A DNA stretch of 48,786 bases from Nanobdellota archaeon (GCA_021797085.1 JAKAAG010000005.1:1-48786); one strand, 5' to 3'. Positions 25,527-36,226 are shown, numbered from the stretch's first letter. Translations and numbers: made by a program. Notes: a model not told the origin generated them from the sequence alone.

Positions 25527-26087
25527 ATGAGTCTGGAGAAAATAGCGGAACACATAGAGAAAGAGACAGATACTAAAGTCAAAAAAATGATTATAGAAGC
25601 ACAGCTTAAGGCAAACCAATCGACAAATGAAACGGATAAAAAAGTCGAGGAGATTCTGAAGGAAGCAAAAGACAAAACAAAAGCCATTGTAGCCGAAAAA
25701 GAAGAGATCGAAAAAGCGAAGATAAACGTTGAAAAGACCCAGATTATAAAAAAGGCAGTAAGCAACGCTTTCAAAGAAAGCATGAACAATCTTTATTTTT
25801 CAGAGGCAAAATTCAGCAAAACTGCGGAATACGAAAAACTGATGAATATACTGATAAAAGAGGCTAAAAAAAGAATTGGAGAAGACGCAATACTTTTTAT
25901 GAACAAAGAAGACCTCCAGACTTTTGGTAAAAAGGAAAAAAATGCCAAGCCAACGAAAAAAAAGATGTTTGGGGTTTATGCAGAAAGCCCTGATGGCAAG
26001 TTCTCCATTGATTTGTCTTTGGATAAAGTTATACAGTCTCTAGAAGAAAAGATTGCAAAAAGAGTAATTGAAAAGTTGGAGAAATAA
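25527..26087 (+). CDS. atpE: A-type ATP synthase subunit E
   Basis: This peripheral-stalk subunit has a long N-terminal helix rich in Lys/Glu/Ala (residues 1-90, HIEKETDTKVKKMIIEAQLKAN). A small globular C-terminal domain follows, with FGVYAESPDGKFSIDLSLDKVIQSLEEKI, matching the family's GG-x-ID-x-(T/S)-x-(E/R) region that contacts A and B subunits. The length of 186 aa is normal. It partners with the subunit H-type helix to form the stator stalk. Confidence 0.92.
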   Translation: MSLEKIAEHIEKETDTKVKKMIIEAQLKANQSTNETDKKVEEILKEAKDKTKAIVAEKEEIEKAKINVEKTQIIKKAVSNAFKESMNNLYFSEAKFSKTAEYEKLMNILIKEAKKRIGEDAILFMNKEDLQTFGKKEKNAKPTKKKMFGVYAESPDGKFSIDLSLDKVIQSLEEKIAKRVIEKLEK

Positions 26088-26088
26088 A

Positions 26089-27129
26089 ATGGATTCTACA
26101 TATGCTGGTGCGTACGGACACGTTAAGGCACTTTACCTTAATCTTTTAAGAAAGGATGAAATAGATAGGATAAAGGAAACGAAGAAAGAGGAATTCATGA
26201 ATGTACTTTCTTCTACCTCTTACAAAAACGAAATCGATCAGTTCTATAATCGTTTTAAGGAGCCTGATATAATAGATATTGTAGTAAACACTCACTTTTT
26301 AAATAACTGTAACTCTGCCATAGGAGTTCTTCCAAGTATTGGAAAGCCGTTGATAAGAAGCTACCTTTCAAAGATAGACATACAGAACATAAAACTTATT
26401 CTGGCCGCAAAGCTTATAGGAAAGAACGTGGAAATGACTGAAAACCTTTTAACTATAGGAAGAAGTTTTCCATTGGGGTTATCAAGTCCTTTGATAAGCA
26501 AAGAAGAATACAGAAACATAATAGAACAGAAAGACATAGTTGAGGTAATAAATTACCTCACAAGATATCCTTATGGAAGGGTATTGCTTCCTTTTTCAGT
26601 CTCAGCGGAGTTAAGCAGAGATGTCTCTGGAATGTCATTAGCATTAGACATGGAATACTACAATGACCTCCTTAGAAACTTCAAGTTCTACAATGGAAAT
26701 GAGGGCCCTGTCCTTAGATTCATACAAGGATTAATAGACTTGAGGAATATAATAACCGTAATCAAAGAGATAGAACTGAAAAAACCTGCAAAAGAACTTT
26801 TGATAAAGGGGGGCTCAATAAACGTTGACAAACTGAATGATATGACAAAGATGAACATAGAAGACTTCATAAAGGACTTACCGTATGACTTAAATGATGC
26901 CCTGCAGCTTTACAAGCAGGACGGGCTTATAGCAAACTTTGAAGTAGAACTAAAGAGGGTTGTGCATGACAAGTACCTGCCGATATTCAGGGCAAACTCC
27001 CTTTCTGTGGCCTCAACGCTTTCATTCATAATAAGCGCAGAGATAGAAAGAGACACAATAAGGCTCAGCTGGTTTAAAAAATATTACAACATAGAAAAGA
27101 AAATAGTTGATATAGGATATGGAATTTAA
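26089..27129 (+). CDS. atpC: A-type ATP synthase subunit C
   Basis: This V-type d-like subunit sits on the c-ring and receives the central stalk. The start is the ATG at 26089 (MDSTYAGAYGHVKALYLN, 346 aa), 1 nt after the atpE stop; the track's 26068 start lies within atpE. The all-helical sequence contains LINAREEL-like patterns such as FIQGLIDLRNIITVIKEIELKK, typical of the AC39 family. Its end overlaps atpF by 11 bp. Confidence 0.92.
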   Translation: MDSTYAGAYGHVKALYLNLLRKDEIDRIKETKKEEFMNVLSSTSYKNEIDQFYNRFKEPDIIDIVVNTHFLNNCNSAIGVLPSIGKPLIRSYLSKIDIQNIKLILAAKLIGKNVEMTENLLTIGRSFPLGLSSPLISKEEYRNIIEQKDIVEVINYLTRYPYGRVLLPFSVSAELSRDVSGMSLALDMEYYNDLLRNFKFYNGNEGPVLRFIQGLIDLRNIITVIKEIELKKPAKELLIKGGSINVDKLNDMTKMNIEDFIKDLPYDLNDALQLYKQDGLIANFEVELKRVVHDKYLPIFRANSLSVASTLSFIISAEIERDTIRLSWFKKYYNIEKKIVDIGYGI

Positions 27130-27442
27130 AAAAATAGTTTTCATAGGCGACAGGAGAGATGCACTGGGATTAAAGCTTGCCGGCATAGACAATTCAATGG
27201 ATTTAACAGGAAAAGAAGCGCTTAATGAAGTAATTAAATTAATAAAAAGCAAAGAATATAACCTTATAATAGCCGAAGAAGGTATAAAGGAATATGCGGA
27301 CCAAAATGAACTTAGCATAATAAATTTAAGTGTTGATCCGTTAGTATTGCTTATACCTTCACAGGAGGTAGAAGAAAGCAAGGAATCGCTGGAAAGCCTG
27401 GCAAAGAGAGTATTGGGGGTGGACATAACTAAATTAAAATAA
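27119..27442 (+). CDS. atpF: A-type ATP synthase subunit F
   Basis: This 107-aa central-stalk subunit has a Rossmann-like fold. [21 protein letters not shown] corresponds to the family's FIGDxDTVxGFRLAGI motif, and [13 protein letters not shown] follows, with [10 protein letters not shown] later. The canonical Asp-Thr after the first motif is replaced (GDRRDALGL). It overlaps atpC by 11 bp and ends 1 nt before atpA. Confidence 0.93.
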   Translation: MEFKKIVFIGDRRDALGLKLAGIDNSMDLTGKEALNEVIKLIKSKEYNLIIAEEGIKEYADQNELSIINLSVDPLVLLIPSQEVEESKESLESLAKRVLGVDITKLK

Positions 27443-27443
27443 A

Positions 27444-30400
27444 ATGGAAGGAAAAGTAATAGGAATTTCTGGTTCTGTGGTAACTGTCTCTGGTCTAGAA
27501 GACCCGAAAATGAACAACATCGTATTCATAGGAGAAAATGAACTTGTTGGTGAAATCGTAAAGATAGAAGAGAAAAATGCAATAGTACAAGTTTACGAAG
27601 ACACAAGCGGACTGAAAATAGGGGAAAAGGCAATTGACAGCAAAGAGCCTTTGTCAGTTGAACTTGGGCCGGGATTGATAGGATCTATATTCGATGGGAT
27701 ACAAAGGCCGTTGGATAAGATCCTAAATAAAGAAGGTACATTCATAAGCAGCGGAGTAAAAGTTAATTCATTGGACAGAGAAAAGAAATGGCACTTCAAG
27801 CCAAAAGTTGAAGAGGGAAAAGAGGTAGAAGCGGGAGAAGAAATTGGAGAAGTCAAGGAAACTTCGCTTATAAAACATAAGGTTCTTGTTCCAGTAAATC
27901 AAAAAGGGATAGTAAAGAAAATCGCAGAGGAAGGAGATTACACTGTAGATGAAATCATTGCAGTATTGGAAAACGACAAAAAAACTGAGGAAATAAAGCT
28001 GATGACAAAATGGCCTGTCAGAACTGCAAGACCTGTAAAGGAAAAACTTTCTCCAACGATTCCTCTTTTAACTGGACAGAGGGTAATAGACACGATGTTT
28101 CCTGTTGCGATGGGGGGAACTGCAGCAGTACCTGGGCCTTTTGGATCTGGAAAATGCGTATTGGGAGAAACTCCTGTTTTGTTAGCAAATGGCGAGATAA
28201 AAAGCATTGAAGAAATTTACAAAGAAAATGAAAACGATAGTGATATAGAGTACCAGGATGAAAATGAAACATTGTTAAGGCTTAAAAGCCCACTAAAACT
28301 ATTTTCGCTGTATGATGGAAAAGTTAAAGAAAGCAAGTCAAAATTTCTTTATAAGGGCAAAAGCGATTCAGTTATAAGAATAAAGACGAGGACAGGAAAG
28401 GAAGCAAAAGTAACACCTGTACACAAGCTATTCAGATTAGATGGAATGCGCATAAAGGAAGAATCTGCAGAAAACCTTAAAAAAGGAGACTATATAATCG
28501 CTATAAGAAGATTTGATGTAAATCAAGGAATGCAGAGAATAGATCCTTACGAATATTTATTTGATGCAAGAACAATAGACAAAAATATTTTACTAAAAAT
28601 GAGGGATTTACTTAAAAACGTTAAATCTACAAATAATTTTATCAAAAAAGACTTAAAATACAGCATAACGAGAAAATCGAAAAATCCTGCAATTAAATTA
28701 GAGTTAATAAACCGGGTTTACAAATCAGAAGGATTGCAATTACCGGATATAGATAAAGTTAGGGGTGACAGAGCTGGAAAACTAATGAAGATACCAAGAT
28801 ATGCAGATGAAAAATTTGCAGAATTTATTGGACTATTCGTAGCTGAAGGATACATAAGGGGAAGAAATACGGTAGTATTCACTAATTCTGACAACAAACT
28901 TATAAAGCGATTCAATTTCTTAGTTAAAGATCTATTTGGATTAAATTCGACTTTAGAAATACAAAAAGATAAGACGCCCAATGTTTTAGTTAATAGCGCA
29001 ATTTTGGTAAAATTTATTAGGAGATTAATAAACGCTAAAAACGCATCTGAAAAATACATACCAAATATTATAATGAAAGCTGATAATAAGGTATTGTCTG
29101 CGTTTATTAGAGGTTATTTCCTTGGAGATGGAAGTTTTTACGGTGGAAACGTAGAATTTTCAACCGCAAGCAAAAAATTGCAGATTCAACTTTCTTATAC
29201 ATTAACTAGATTAGGGATAATTAACTCTATGCATTCTGAAAAAGTTAAAGGTTATAACGATAAAAATAGGATTTATATAAGAAACTTGAAGGAGTTAAAA
29301 AAATTCTACCAAAACATAAATGATAGCTCTCAAAAATATGAAAAAATTAATAGAATAATAAATTACATAAAATCTAAAGATAGCTCCTACACTTCTATAG
29401 ATTTAATGCCTCTAAACAGCAATTACGTAGAAAACTTATATAAAAGATATTCAAATTACTCTGAATTGAAAGAAAAAGGCATAGAAATAACAAACTACAC
29501 AAGTGGAAATGAGAATTTTACTGTGGATAGCTTCAACAAATTCTTAAGTGCTATTTCAAATTCAAATAGAGAGGGTACCTTAGAGCTAAAGAATCTTGTA
29601 GAAATTCAAAAAATGTTAGACTTTGTTTACTTCGACAAGATAACAGAGATAGAAGAAATAAGAGGACCATTTGATGTATACGATGTTGTAACTCCTGAAT
29701 TTGGCAGCAACTTTGTAGGAGGTAACGGTGCTATACTTCTACATAACACTGTAATTCAGCACCAGCTTGCAAAATGGTCAGATGCAGACGTTATAGTATA
29801 CGTTGGCTGCGGTGAAAGGGGAAATGAGATGACGGAGATACTTACAACCTTTCCAGAATTAAAGGATCCAAAAAGCGGCAAGCCTTTGATGGACAGAACC
29901 ATACTCATAGCAAATACCTCAAACATGCCTGTAGCAGCAAGAGAAGCTAGCATTTACACTGGAATAACACTTGCAGAATATTACAGGGATATGGGTTACA
30001 GCGTAGCCGTAATGGCCGACAGTACTTCAAGATGGGCCGAAGCCTTAAGGGAGCTCTCCGGAAGACTAGAAGAGATGCCTGGAGAGGAAGGTTACCCTGC
30101 TTACCTTGGAAGAAGGATAGGAGAGTTCTATGAAAGGGCTGGAAGGGCAAGAATACTAAGCGGAAAAATAGGTGCAGCAACCATAATAGGAGCAGTTTCT
30201 CCACCCGGCGGTGACATATCAGAACCGGTTTCGCAAAACACTCTTAGGGTTACAAGGGTCTTTTGGGCATTAGATGCATCGCTTGCTAACGCCAGGCATT
30301 TCCCCTCTATAAACTGGCTTAACAGCTATTCCTTGTATACAGATGAATTAGACCAATGGTACAGAAAAAACATCGCAGAGGACTGGCCTGAACTAAGAGA

Positions 30401-30788
30401 CAAAGCAATGGCTACACTGCAAAAAGAGGCAGAAATAAATGAAATTGTACAGCTGGTTGGTTACGATGCACTTCCAGAATCAGACAAACTTATACTTGAC
30501 ATTGCAAGAATGCTTAGAGAGGACTACCTTCAACAGAACGCTTTTGATGAGATAGATACCTACGCATCTGTAAGCAAACAGTACAAGATGCTAAAAGTTA
30601 TAAACGAAGTATTTGACGCCGAAAAAGCTGCACTTGAGAGAAATGTTCCAATTGAAAAACTGCAATCAATACAGATAAAACCAAAGATAGCAAGATTGAG
30701 ATATACAAAGGAAGAAGAGATTGATGATAGATTAAAGGAAATAGAAAAGGACATAGAAACAATAAAAAAGACAAACACGGAGAAGTAA
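27444..30788 (+). CDS. atpA: A-type ATP synthase catalytic subunit A, interrupted by an intein
   Basis: This is the catalytic ATPase subunit. The ORF is 1114 aa, but the mature protein should be 583 aa after splicing. N-extein residues 1-237 contain [18 protein letters not shown], the bulge domain, and the P-loop start GPFGSGK. An intein of 531 aa begins at Cys238. The C-extein resumes at Thr769 ([14 protein letters not shown]), restoring GPFGSGKT, and continues with [24 protein letters not shown] and the C-terminal helical domain. Without splicing the nucleotide site would be destroyed, so the intein must be active. It lies between atpF and atpB with 1-nt gaps. Confidence 0.97.
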   Translation: MEGKVIGISGSVVTVSGLEDPKMNNIVFIGENELVGEIVKIEEKNAIVQVYEDTSGLKIGEKAIDSKEPLSVELGPGLIGSIFDGIQRPLDKILNKEGTFISSGVKVNSLDREKKWHFKPKVEEGKEVEAGEEIGEVKETSLIKHKVLVPVNQKGIVKKIAEEGDYTVDEIIAVLENDKKTEEIKLMTKWPVRTARPVKEKLSPTIPLLTGQRVIDTMFPVAMGGTAAVPGPFGSGKCVLGETPVLLANGEIKSIEEIYKENENDSDIEYQDENETLLRLKSPLKLFSLYDGKVKESKSKFLYKGKSDSVIRIKTRTGKEAKVTPVHKLFRLDGMRIKEESAENLKKGDYIIAIRRFDVNQGMQRIDPYEYLFDARTIDKNILLKMRDLLKNVKSTNNFIKKDLKYSITRKSKNPAIKLELINRVYKSEGLQLPDIDKVRGDRAGKLMKIPRYADEKFAEFIGLFVAEGYIRGRNTVVFTNSDNKLIKRFNFLVKDLFGLNSTLEIQKDKTPNVLVNSAILVKFIRRLINAKNASEKYIPNIIMKADNKVLSAFIRGYFLGDGSFYGGNVEFSTASKKLQIQLSYTLTRLGIINSMHSEKVKGYNDKNRIYIRNLKELKKFYQNINDSSQKYEKINRIINYIKSKDSSYTSIDLMPLNSNYVENLYKRYSNYSELKEKGIEITNYTSGNENFTVDSFNKFLSAISNSNREGTLELKNLVEIQKMLDFVYFDKITEIEEIRGPFDVYDVVTPEFGSNFVGGNGAILLHNTVIQHQLAKWSDADVIVYVGCGERGNEMTEILTTFPELKDPKSGKPLMDRTILIANTSNMPVAAREASIYTGITLAEYYRDMGYSVAVMADSTSRWAEALRELSGRLEEMPGEEGYPAYLGRRIGEFYERAGRARILSGKIGAATIIGAVSPPGGDISEPVSQNTLRVTRVFWALDASLANARHFPSINWLNSYSLYTDELDQWYRKNIAEDWPELRDKAMATLQKEAEINEIVQLVGYDALPESDKLILDIARMLREDYLQQNAFDEIDTYASVSKQYKMLKVINEVFDAEKAALERNVPIEKLQSIQIKPKIARLRYTKEEEIDDRLKEIEKDIETIKKTNTEK
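28155..29747 (+). mobile_element. Intein with LAGLIDADG homing endonuclease in atpA P-loop
   Basis: Block A starts with catalytic Cys1 ([20 protein letters not shown]), and block B has TPVHKLF with the expected T..H. The splicing end shows [11 protein letters not shown] (block F) and AILLHN (block G), followed by Thr as +1 nucleophile. Two dodecapeptide motifs, [11 protein letters not shown] and [11 protein letters not shown], have intact acidic residues (Glu and Asp), so the homing endonuclease may be functional. The insertion is between Lys and Thr of the Walker A motif, the known archaeal VMA-b site, and not the yeast VMA-a site at VG/CGERGNE. The segment looks more A+T-rich than the exteins, consistent with separate mobility. 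Confidence 0.95.
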
Positions 30789-30789
30789 C

Positions 30790-32169
30790 ATGGAAGAAAT
30801 AGAATATAAGACAATTGAAAGAGTAACAAATGTTTTGCTCTTTGTTAAGGACGTAAAGAATGCCGGTTACAATGAGCAGGTTGAAATAGAACTTGAAAAT
30901 GGCAAAAAAGTAAGCGGCCAGGTTCTTGCAACTAATGAGGATGTGACTATTGTGCAGGTATTTGGTGAAACGACCGGAATGAATACTCAGACAACTAAAG
31001 TAAGGTTTAAGGGAACGACTTTCAAAATGCCAGTAAGCATGGACATGGTTGGCAGAGTATTCGATGGATTAGGTAGGCCAAGGGATGGCGGCATACCAAT
31101 CTTCAGCGATGAAAAGATGGACATAAACGGCAGTCCTATAAACCCCTACGCAAGAGAAGAACCTTCAGAGTTTGTACAAACGGGGATATCTTCAATAGAC
31201 TGCATGAATACTTTAGTAAGAGGCCAGAAACTTCCAATATTTTCTGGTTCTGGTCTTTCGCATAACAAGCTTGCTGCACAGATAGTAAAGCAGGCAAAAA
31301 TACTTGGGGAAAAGGAGAATTTCTTCGTTGTTTTCGGTGGGATAGGGATAAACAGCGAGGATGCAAACTTCTTTATAAATGAATTCCAGAACAGCGGTGC
31401 GCTTGAAAGATCAGTGATATTCCTAAACCTTGCTGCAGAACCTTCAATGGAGAGGGTAATTCTTCCAAGACTTGCACTTACTGCTGCAGAGTATCTAGCT
31501 TACGAAAAAAACGCACACGTAATTGTTATACTCACAGACATGACAAATTACGCAGAAGCATTGCGTGAAATATCTGCAGCTAGAGATGAAGTACCTGGAA
31601 GAAGAGGTTACCCCGGGTACATGTACACAGACCTTGCAAGCCTTTTTGAAAGGGCCGGAAAAGTAAAAGGAAAGGAAGGTTCGGTGACTCAGCTCCCAAT
31701 ACTTACAATGCCAAGTGATGACATAACACACCCAATACCAGATTTAACTGGTTACATTACTGAAGGGCAAATCGTTCTAAGCAGGGCATTGGACAAAAGC
31801 GGTATTTACCCAGAAGTTGACGTGCTTTTATCATTGTCAAGGCTTATGAACCAAGGCATAGGAAAGGATTCTACAAGAGAAGATCACAGGAATGTTTCTG
31901 ATCAGTTATATGCTGCATATGCAAAAGGAAAGGAACTTAGAAGCTTAACTGAAATAGTAGGTGAAGATGCATTGAGCAAAATTGACAAACAATACCTGCA
32001 TTTTGCAGAAGAATTTGAGAATAGATTCATAAAACAAGGATTCAATGAGGACAGAAGCATAACCGAAACCCTTGACCTTGGATGGGAGCTTTTAAGCAGC
32101 ATAGACAAAAGCGAGATGAAAAGAATAAAACCAGAATTCATAGAAAAGTACGGGAAATGGAAACAATAA
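30790..32169 (+). CDS. atpB: A-type ATP synthase subunit B
   Basis: This 459-aa non-catalytic nucleotide-binding subunit alternates with A in the hexameric head. Visible are [56 protein letters not shown] (degenerate P-loop, no GKT, as expected for B) and [31 protein letters not shown]. The length is standard. The start is 1 nt after atpA. Its 3' end overlaps atpD by 13 bp. Confidence 0.97.
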   Translation: MEEIEYKTIERVTNVLLFVKDVKNAGYNEQVEIELENGKKVSGQVLATNEDVTIVQVFGETTGMNTQTTKVRFKGTTFKMPVSMDMVGRVFDGLGRPRDGGIPIFSDEKMDINGSPINPYAREEPSEFVQTGISSIDCMNTLVRGQKLPIFSGSGLSHNKLAAQIVKQAKILGEKENFFVVFGGIGINSEDANFFINEFQNSGALERSVIFLNLAAEPSMERVILPRLALTAAEYLAYEKNAHVIVILTDMTNYAEALREISAARDEVPGRRGYPGYMYTDLASLFERAGKVKGKEGSVTQLPILTMPSDDITHPIPDLTGYITEGQIVLSRALDKSGIYPEVDVLLSLSRLMNQGIGKDSTREDHRNVSDQLYAAYAKGKELRSLTEIVGEDALSKIDKQYLHFAEEFENRFIKQGFNEDRSITETLDLGWELLSSIDKSEMKRIKPEFIEKYGKWKQ

Positions 32170-32768
32170 GAGTAACGAGAAGGGAACTGATAGAAACAAA
32201 GAGAAGGATAAAGACTGCAAACAGGGGTTTGCAGTTGCTGAAGATGAAAAGGTCCTCTCTTATATTGGAATTTTTTGAGCTGGCAAAACAGGTCCAAAGC
32301 ATGAAGACTGATCTTAAAAGATTCATGGACAGAAGCCGAGAAAGCCTTGAGATAGCTGAGGCTTTGAGCGGAAGGATAACTATAGAGAGGGTTGCACAGG
32401 AACAAAGCGAAAAGCTTGCCAGTCTGAAAGCAAGAAACGTTATGGGTTTGGTTATACCAAACATAAATGTAAACGAGACCATTGATGTTCTTAGCAAAAG
32501 CGATAGCCTGACAATACCTACTCCGGTTTACGATGCAAAAAACATGTACTCTTCATTTCTTTCAATGCTTATAGAAATCGCTGAAAAGGAAACTGCAATG
32601 AGGAATCTGTTGAATGAGATATATAAGTTGAACAGAAGGACAAATTCAATAGAAAACGTGATAATACCCAGATGGGAAGCAAAGATAAAGTACATAAAAC
32701 AAAGCTTAGATGATATGGAAAGAGATAGACTAGTATCAATCAAATTTATAAAGAGGCTGCATAGCTAA
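32157..32768 (+). CDS. atpD: A-type ATP synthase subunit D
   Basis: This central rotor shaft subunit is a long coiled coil. The start is the ATG at 32157 ([18 protein letters not shown], 203 aa); the track start at 32082 lies well inside atpB. The N-terminal motif [26 protein letters not shown] is the hallmark of subunit D, and the C-terminal helix has [31 protein letters not shown]. It overlaps atpB by 13 bp and atpH by 1 bp. Confidence 0.95.
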   Translation: METIRVTRRELIETKRRIKTANRGLQLLKMKRSSLILEFFELAKQVQSMKTDLKRFMDRSRESLEIAEALSGRITIERVAQEQSEKLASLKARNVMGLVIPNINVNETIDVLSKSDSLTIPTPVYDAKNMYSSFLSMLIEIAEKETAMRNLLNEIYKLNRRTNSIENVIIPRWEAKIKYIKQSLDDMERDRLVSIKFIKRLHS

Positions 32769-33085
32769 TGGAATCGCTTGAAACTCTGCAAAGAATAAGA
32801 GAGATAGAAGACTTGTCTACAAAGAAAATTGAACAGGCACAGGAAAAGGCAAACAACTTAATAGAAGAAACGGAAAAACAAAACGAGGAAAAGATAAAAA
32901 AAGCTGAAAGAGAGGCACATGAAATAATGAACAGTGCGATAGAAAAAGTGGAGAAGGAAACTGAAAAACTCAGAGAAGAAGCACTAAAAGACGCAAGTCA
33001 AAAAGCCGCTACTATAAAACCGCTTGATGAACATGAAATGCTGGAGATATTTGAACAGGTCTTGAAGGAGGAATTTAAACTATAA
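32768..33085 (+). CDS. atpH: A-type ATP synthase subunit H (peripheral stalk)
   Basis: This 105-aa protein is a single continuous charged helix (LQRIREIEDLSTKKIEQAQEKANNLIEETEKQ) with a short C-terminal segment ending EQVLKEEFKL. It matches archaeal AhaH, which pairs with subunit E in a right-handed coiled-coil stator. It has TAATG-type overlaps at both ends. In most archaea it is the first gene of the operon, but here it is the eighth. Confidence 0.9.
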   Translation: MESLETLQRIREIEDLSTKKIEQAQEKANNLIEETEKQNEEKIKKAEREAHEIMNSAIEKVEKETEKLREEALKDASQKAATIKPLDEHEMLEIFEQVLKEEFKL

Positions 33086-35016
33086 TGTTTCTGCCAAGTA
33101 AAATAGAAAAGATAAGGTTGATACTGCCTAAAATTTACTATGATAAGGCCATTACTTTACTCGGAGAGCTTGGATTCCTGCAGATAGAGGTCCTAGAAAG
33201 CGAAAGCAAAAAAATCTTAAGAGACTTCAAAGAGATTGAATTTGACAAGATAAACAAGTATGGACAGAAAATAAGAAGTTTGGAAAGCAGCCTGATAAAA
33301 CAGAAACCTGCAAATATTGAAATAAAAAACCTTCAGCAGGTTTTCCACGAAGCCGACAAGATAAAGATATATGAAGAGGTAAATGAAATAAAAAAGGAGG
33401 AGGAAAAGATAAACGCCGACATTAAAGAAAGCGATTCCATAATGAACATTGTAAACCTGATGAAGGACTTTAAATACGATTTTAAGATACTTAGCGGTAC
33501 TAGAGTAGAATCTTTTCTGATGCTGAAAAGCAAGGATAACAATGCATTTGTTCCATTGATAAAAAAAGAAATTGATTGCGAATGCATAGAACTTGAAAGC
33601 GCTTACATATTCACAATAGAAAAGCACAACAAGGAAAAGCTTGCCAACTTGGCAAACAAGGAAGATATAAGCCTGATAAAGATACCTGAAATAAACGGTA
33701 AAATCGAAGAGATAACAAAGGTACAGCAGAACAACATTAAGACGAAGAAGGAAAGACTTTTAAAATTAAACAAAAAACTTGAAGTACTTTCAAAGAAATA
33801 CTATGGAATTGTAACCAATCTCAAAGAATACCTTGACATAGAGGCAAAAAAGACATCTGTAATCCCAAAAATAGGCTCAACTGATTACATGACAGTAATT
33901 GAGGGGTGGATAGAAAGCAAGAAAATATCAATATTAGATGAAGAGCTTAATAAACTAACTGGCGAGCAGTTCATACTAGAAAAAATAAAGACAGATGAAG
34001 AGCCTCCTACTAAAATGGAGAATCCGGTTTCATTCAAGCTCTATGAGTTCTTCATAAAATTTTATTCGATACCAAAAAGCAGCGAGATTGATCCGACAAT
34101 ATTTTTTGGTATAGCTTTTCCAATATTCTTTGGATTGATGGTTGGAGATGCCGGATACGGTGCAACTTTTCTAGTACTTAGCTTCTGGCTTGTTCATAGG
34201 ATAAAGCACCCACCTAAAAAAAGTCACATACCTAGAAAACTTGCAAAATTTGTAAAGACCATAATAAGCAAAAACAGCCTCATGATGATAATGAAGGCGA
34301 TAATTCCTGGATCTGCAATAGCCGTTGCTCTTGGAGTTATATTCAATGAGTATTTCGGATTTTCTTTGCCTTATACACCACTTTTCGACGTTACAAAACG
34401 TGTGTCTACCTTGCTATTAATATCAGGTTGGATAGGAGTAGCAATGGTGTCATTTGGCTTTGTTCTTGGAGCTCTTAACGCCTTATACAATAAGAAAGTA
34501 AAGAAAGCTATTGGAAGAGTAGGCTGGCTTTTGGTTGCATGGGGAATTGTAATTGTAGGTTTAGCTGTTCTCCATAAAGAAAGCATAGGCTTCTCCAACT
34601 TAGAAGCCGTCGGCAGTTATGCGGCAATAATAATAGGAATTATTTTAGTTCTTAGGTCAGAAGGTACGCAGTCTCTAATGGAGATCCCTTCAGTGATAAG
34701 CCACATACTATCATACACTAGGCTTGTTGGCATACTTCTTGCTTCTGTGATTCTTGCGCAGGTCATAAACTTGATATTTGTTTCAAGCTTAAGCAGCTCT
34801 ATACCTTTTATCATCGGGGGAGTAATAATACTTGTCTTCGGTCAGCTTTTCAACATAGTAATTGCATTGTTTGAAGGCGGCATACAGGGAGCAAGGCTTA
34901 TCTACGTTGAATTCTTTTCTAAGTTCTTTGAAGGAAACGGAAACATGTTTAGACCCTTCAAGATAGAAAGGAGAAACACATCAAATGTCTACGTTAAAAA
35001 CGCAAAAAAAGAATAA
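33085..35016 (+). CDS. atpI: A-type ATP synthase subunit I (a subunit)
   Basis: The 643-aa subunit has an N-terminal cytoplasmic stalk domain (residues 1-330) starting MFLPSKIEKIRLILPK and a C-terminal membrane domain with about eight helices. The membrane part begins IFFGIAFPIFFGLMVGDAGYGATFL, typical of the V-ATPase 116-kDa family. The essential arginine is expected in SYTRLVGILLASVILAQVIN, and FEGGIQGARLIYVEFFSKFFEGNG ends the domain. It contacts the c-ring to form the ion path. It is the last gene of the operon. Confidence 0.95.
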   Translation: MFLPSKIEKIRLILPKIYYDKAITLLGELGFLQIEVLESESKKILRDFKEIEFDKINKYGQKIRSLESSLIKQKPANIEIKNLQQVFHEADKIKIYEEVNEIKKEEEKINADIKESDSIMNIVNLMKDFKYDFKILSGTRVESFLMLKSKDNNAFVPLIKKEIDCECIELESAYIFTIEKHNKEKLANLANKEDISLIKIPEINGKIEEITKVQQNNIKTKKERLLKLNKKLEVLSKKYYGIVTNLKEYLDIEAKKTSVIPKIGSTDYMTVIEGWIESKKISILDEELNKLTGEQFILEKIKTDEEPPTKMENPVSFKLYEFFIKFYSIPKSSEIDPTIFFGIAFPIFFGLMVGDAGYGATFLVLSFWLVHRIKHPPKKSHIPRKLAKFVKTIISKNSLMMIMKAIIPGSAIAVALGVIFNEYFGFSLPYTPLFDVTKRVSTLLLISGWIGVAMVSFGFVLGALNALYNKKVKKAIGRVGWLLVAWGIVIVGLAVLHKESIGFSNLEAVGSYAAIIIGIILVLRSEGTQSLMEIPSVISHILSYTRLVGILLASVILAQVINLIFVSSLSSSIPFIIGGVIILVFGQLFNIVIALFEGGIQGARLIYVEFFSKFFEGNGNMFRPFKIERRNTSNVYVKNAKKE

Positions 35017-35276
35017 GGCTATAAACTAATATAGAATCTGAGTCCAGTTTAAAGAATCTTAACGTATTGGTAAAAATTTGAAGCTATTTAAACAGTATAT
35101 ATAGTACTATAATTTTACAAACACATTTAGCTTAAATGATTGAATATTCAATTTTTTAATAAAAAAGAAATCTTAGTGAACTTAAATAAACAAAAAAATT
35201 CTGATTAAAAAACAAATTTAAGAGGCTTAAGGTTTTAATCGAATTTATGCACGTTACAAGTAACTAACAATCTAAC
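35017..35276. other. AT-rich intergenic region, no gene seen
   Basis: This is the longest gene-free gap in the window, between the convergent atpI and a membrane-protein gene. It holds a perfect 14-bp palindrome ATTGAATATTCAAT at 35139-35152 followed by six Ts, which could aid termination of the ATP synthase transcript. No convincing ORF or structured RNA was found; the short frame starting ATGATTGAA stops after seven codons. Confidence 0.5.
35139..35158 (+). terminator. Palindrome plus T-run, possible ATP synthase operon terminator
   Basis: ATTGAATATTCAAT is followed directly by TTTTTT about 120 bp after atpI. The stem is A+T-only apart from two pairs, so the T-run is probably the relevant signal. 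Confidence 0.35.
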
Positions 35277-35843
35277 TTATGGTGGAGATTGCAAATGTGA
35301 GTAAAATCCATTGAAGCCTATGAAGAAGGCTGCGAAAGCAGTTAGTATTAAAAGTATGAACAAGAACCAATAAGCGTATCTGCCACTGCCTTTTGTATTT
35401 AAGTATACAATAGGTGCAAAAAGCGAAGATAGTGCTGCTGCAATGTAGAATCCCAATGCAGAGATAAGATCCAATCCACTCTCAAGATGAAATGCTATCA
35501 TTCCGACTGTACCTACCGCAATATATATACCGAGGAATACAGCAAATATTGATAAAATTCTAGCATCCATTTTCTTGTAAGTCATACAAGCAATTGAAAT
35601 AAGAAGAAGACCAACTATTAAAAGTGGATCACCGAACAACATATTATAAGCACCCGGTAATGGCCAGGTAAACGACATTACAAATCCGCTTACTGCATCG
35701 AATGTACCAAATATAAACGAGGGTACAATCAACATACTAAAATCTTTCTTGCCACGTATCAAAAGATAGACATAAAATGCAAATAATAATGCGCTAAATC
35801 CAGCAGATAAAAGCATTACCGTCAATGAATCGACGAATCCCAT
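35277..35843 (-). CDS. Polytopic membrane protein (DUF981-like)
   Basis: This 188-aa protein has about six hydrophobic helices. MGFVDSLTVMLLSAGFSALLFAFYVYLLIRG starts it, and the loop NMLFGDPLLIVGLLLI contains the FGDP motif that I associate with the uncharacterised archaeal membrane family DUF981; I cannot verify this by search. It has no signal peptide cleavage site and no catalytic motif. It is monocistronic, convergent with atpI. Confidence 0.65.
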   Translation of the reverse strand: MGFVDSLTVMLLSAGFSALLFAFYVYLLIRGKKDFSMLIVPSFIFGTFDAVSGFVMSFTWPLPGAYNMLFGDPLLIVGLLLISIACMTYKKMDARILSIFAVFLGIYIAVGTVGMIAFHLESGLDLISALGFYIAAALSSLFAPIVYLNTKGSGRYAYWFLFILLILTAFAAFFIGFNGFYSHLQSPP

Positions 35844-35911
35844 ACTATTTCAACTATTTTATCATATAAAAGGCTTTATAAAATAATTTAATGTTCGCTG
35901 ATAAGTAGTCA

Positions 35912-36226
35912 CTATATGTAATTTGTCTCACTATTCTCAGAATCCCTCATTAAAATCATCTTTGCGTAGTTTAAAACCTCTTTATTGTAGGTAGTTCCTA
36001 TTTCTCTTCCTTCTTCTATGTCAATCAAACGCTCTAAATTACTCAAAGTTATCTTTCTGTTTAATATCAGTGCAGACGCTGCCTGATAAGCCGGATTCAA
36101 ATGTAATTTTATATTTGAATAAATCTGTAATAAGCGGCTTTTTACACTATATCTAAGGGTTTGAATGTGAGAATCCTTACCCGAGTAATCATTGTTTAGG
36201 CATTCTTCTACACTGCCTTTTTTCAT
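35912..36226 (-). CDS. Small helical protein, function unknown
   Basis: The 104-aa product (MKKGSVEECLNNDYSGKD...) is soluble and mostly helical, with a basic middle (LRYSVKSRLLQIYSNIKLHL) and an acidic end (MRDSENSETNYI). It has no recognised motif. Support for it being real is the ATG start, normal codon use and lack of an alternative frame. It may not be essential or conserved. Confidence 0.45.
   Translation of the reverse strand: MKKGSVEECLNNDYSGKDSHIQTLRYSVKSRLLQIYSNIKLHLNPAYQAASALILNRKITLSNLERLIDIEEGREIGTTYNKEVLNYAKMILMRDSENSETNYI

Noticed and set aside
28010-28210. Cys-rich 66-aa ORF inside atpA
   Set aside because: Frame-shifted shadow of the P-loop and intein junction; atpA and the intein explain the sequence.
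29748-29850. Second intein at the yeast VMA-a site (VG/CGERGNE)
   Set aside because: The sequence [10 protein letters not shown] is uninterrupted.
35017-35276. CRISPR-like or structured RNA in the longest gap
   Set aside because: No regular repeats and no G+C-rich fold; only a short AT palindrome and T-run.
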